A stretch of DNA of 45,669 bases from Flavobacteriales bacterium (GTDB taxonomy: Bacteria; Bacteroidota; Bacteroidia; Flavobacteriales_C; GCA-002722245). The notes beneath the pieces were generated by a model. That model saw nothing but the letters and a program-made list of their open reading frames with translations, was not told the origin of the DNA and did no database searches. Of the stretch, positions 44,104-45,669 are shown in pieces; the first letter of the stretch is position 1, and each line of letters starts with the position of its first letter. A program made the position numbers and the translations under genes. The stretch spans positions 119,723-165,391 of the forward strand of contig PBLA01000007.1 in assembly GCA_002722245.1 (NCBI GenBank), written 5' to 3'.

Positions 44104-45144
44104 CTACTCAAGTTTTTCAATAAATGAAATGATTGCTTCTGAAAATGCCTCCCACTCATTGGACATGGGAGAATGTCCAGATTGTTCAAATAGTACAATT
44201 TCTTTATCAGTAGAACTTATTGAATGATAGGTATCCCAACCGAGAGACGGAGGAACTACAAAATCGTATTTACCCCATAAAATCAAGGTTGGTACAGTGA
44301 CCTTATGCAACTCTTTTGTTAATGCAGTGCGCTCAATTTCATCCAACAAGAGCGAATTAGTCAAATTCCCACTTAAAAAAGAAACCAACGGATTAACAGG
44401 GCCAGCTAAAAAAGGAACCTTATTTCCGCCAGGCTCTGGATAAGCCATTACTCCATCATCAATTAGCCATTCCTCTGCTTGATAGGCCTTTAAATTTATT
44501 TCATATGAAATATCTGCTGTTATATTATTGGTATCAATCGCTTGGGCCCATGTTAAAACATCCTTCCAATTCGAAACATTATTCCCTTCGTTGATTTGTT
44601 CATCTGCAACCTCCTTAAACATTTGTATCGCATCTTTATTTAACTGAGGGATGTCATGGGCTCCATTTGCCTCAATCCAACCACTAATCTTTTTTTGATT
44701 ATTCTCATTGATCATATAATTAGCTGTTAACATTCCGCCCCATGAATGTCCTAACACAACCGTTTTAATAGAGTCCCCATACTTTGCTTGTAACACCTGA
44801 ATCACCGCATCTAGATCCTTACACATTTGATCCAATGTCATTGCCTCTGTGTTGTATTTACCATGACTCATACCTTGACCTCTTTGATCCCAATAAGCGA
44901 CTGCAAAACGCTGTTCCAATGGAACCGTATATTTTCCAGCTCTATAATCCAATCCACTCCCTCCCGGACCACCGTGAACCATTAGAAGAAGAACCTTACT
45001 GTTTAAATTACCATGAATATGAACAGGCATGTCACTGCCTTGGGACCTTACATAGATTGTTTCATCAAGTTTAGATACATCCTGATTATTCCTACAGGAA
45101 AAGAGTAATACAGAAAGTATTATTAAGAGATTCCATTTACTCAT
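44104..45144 (-). CDS. Alpha/beta hydrolase lipoprotein, proline-iminopeptidase-like
   Basis: 346 residues. Lipoprotein signal MSKWNLLIILSVLLFSC (Cys17). Motifs of the S33 family: HGGPGGSGLD (oxyanion region), YWDQRGQGMSHG, the nucleophile Ser in LGHSWGGML, Asp in WGKYDFVVPPS and His in EQSGHSPMSNE. It should act in the periplasm or at the outer membrane, probably on short peptides or esters. The start ATG overlaps the upstream gene's end by 8 bases (ATGAGTAA). Confidence 0.88.
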   Translation of the reverse strand: MSKWNLLIILSVLLFSCRNNQDVSKLDETIYVRSQGSDMPVHIHGNLNSKVLLLMVHGGPGGSGLDYRAGKYTVPLEQRFAVAYWDQRGQGMSHGKYNTEAMTLDQMCKDLDAVIQVLQAKYGDSIKTVVLGHSWGGMLTANYMINENNQKKISGWIEANGAHDIPQLNKDAIQMFKEVADEQINEGNNVSNWKDVLTWAQAIDTNNITADISYEINLKAYQAEEWLIDDGVMAYPEPGGNKVPFLAGPVNPLVSFLSGNLTNSLLLDEIERTALTKELHKVTVPTLILWGKYDFVVPPSLGWDTYHSISSTDKEIVLFEQSGHSPMSNEWEAFSEAIISFIEKLE

Positions 45145-45669
45145 TTTTCGATAAAGATTGTTTGTTGATCAATCGGTATTTTATTTTCGGACTGAAAGCA
45201 GGTATAAACCGAACACCCAATTCAAAAGATGCTGTAGGAATTGAAAAACTGTTGTAGCTATTTAAGAAGTTTGTATTCCATCTCACAAAAGGCGAAAGAG
45301 TTAAACCGCGCTCCAGAGTTATTTCCTTGCCCTTCGAGAAGGATACAGTTTGCACACTATACCCTCTACGAGCAGCATTCAAATTTTTTGTCTCACCCTC
45401 TTCTACCTCCCATGTATCTCCCCAGTTATTTCGACTAAAATACCCCATTCCAAATCCCATTTCACTATACCAACCTTTTCCATTGCTTTTTCTCCACAAG
45501 ATATCAATTCCTGCCTGCAACCCCGTGTGAGATCGTACATGCCAATAATTTGATAAATTAGGCGTTGCGATTAACGATTTTGTTATCGCTTTTACTTTTC
45601 CACTTCTTTTGGTTTTCGATTTTGAAAATTCATATACTTTTAAATCTGCGCTTATTTTAAAGCCAGGGT
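45137..45669 (-). CDS. Beta-rich, probably envelope protein (N-terminus cut by window edge)
   Basis: The frame is open from the right edge (first full codon at 45667) to the stop at 45137-45139, about 176 residues of the C-terminus. It is rich in aromatic residues alternating with polar ones (YWHVRSHTGLQAGIDILW, then GWYSEMGFGMGYFSRNNWG), as in outer-membrane beta strands. No ATG is found before the edge in this frame, so the true start lies outside. I do not recognise a family. It is co-directional with the hydrolase and overlaps it by 8 bases. Confidence 0.55.
   Translation of the reverse strand, partial: PGFKISADLKVYEFSKSKTKRSGKVKAITKSLIATPNLSNYWHVRSHTGLQAGIDILWRKSNGKGWYSEMGFGMGYFSRNNWGDTWEVEEGETKNLNAARRGYSVQTVSFSKGKEITLERGLTLSPFVRWNTNFLNSYNSFSIPTASFELGVRFIPAFSPKIKYRLINKQSLSKNE

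Noticed and set aside
1-45669. Mobile element, prophage, CRISPR or defence island
   Set aside because: No transposase, integrase, repeat-spacer array or known defence gene was found; gene content is housekeeping, respiratory, pigment and envelope.

Overview
The window looks like chromosomal core DNA of an AT-rich member of the Bacteroidota, most likely order Flavobacteriales. Four things point there: alternative complex III genes placed directly behind rimP-nusA-infB, a secreted protein with a type IX secretion C-terminal tail, promoters of the Bacteroidota form (TTTG or TTG, about 19-21 bases, then TAnnTTTG), and little evidence of Shine-Dalgarno sequences. I see no insertion sequence, prophage, CRISPR array or defence island. 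The family-level assignment is inference.

Layout, left to right. (1) 1-5,067, minus strand: alternative complex III, actA-actB-actC, with actC cut by the left edge; this is the quinol:cytochrome c oxidoreductase of the respiratory chain. (2) 5,361-10,447, minus: rimP-nusA-infB plus a SPOR-domain protein, with a GC-rich leader hairpin ahead of rimP. (3) 10,616-17,837: an exported protein, recX, a lipoprotein, gcvP (glycine cleavage P-protein) and a large beta-helix protein exported by the type IX system. (4) 17,979-23,323, plus: a beta-propeller sensor with a PP2C (SpoIIE) phosphatase output, then a two-gene sodium:solute symporter (DUF4212 small subunit plus SSS permease). (5) 23,320-31,108: an unrecognised helical protein, a YiaA-like membrane protein, an AI-2E-family permease, tRNA-Leu(CAA), prs-rplY-pth, an exported unknown and a methyltransferase. 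(6) 31,204-39,355, minus: queA, then a compact carotenoid operon headed by a MerR/B12-binding regulator: carH-like, crtI, crtB, idi, crtZ, crtD-like, cruF-like and lycopene cyclase. (7) 39,408-45,669: a LytS/LytTR-type two-component system, rpiB, a DEAD-box helicase, a metallo-beta-lactamase-fold protein, an alpha/beta hydrolase lipoprotein and a partial gene at the right edge.

The most interesting part is the carotenoid block. The enzyme set (phytoene synthase and desaturase, lycopene cyclase, CruF-type 1',2'-hydratase, CrtD-type 3,4-desaturase, CrtZ 3-hydroxylase, no visible ketolase or 2'-hydroxylase) predicts a monocyclic hydroxylated product of the saproxanthin type. The regulator at its head keeps the W-x9-EH and lower-ligand histidine pattern of CarH, the adenosylcobalamin photoreceptor repressor, so light control of the operon is a testable prediction. 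A good Bacteroidota promoter with a perfect 8-base inverted repeat around its -33 element lies directly upstream.

A second theme is start-codon use. Four genes begin with TTG or GTG inside a four-base NTGA overlap with an upstream stop. In three of these the upstream reading frame is only a tiny ORF, which suggests termination-reinitiation or, less excitingly, small sequence errors. One methyltransferase appears to be transcribed as a leaderless mRNA.
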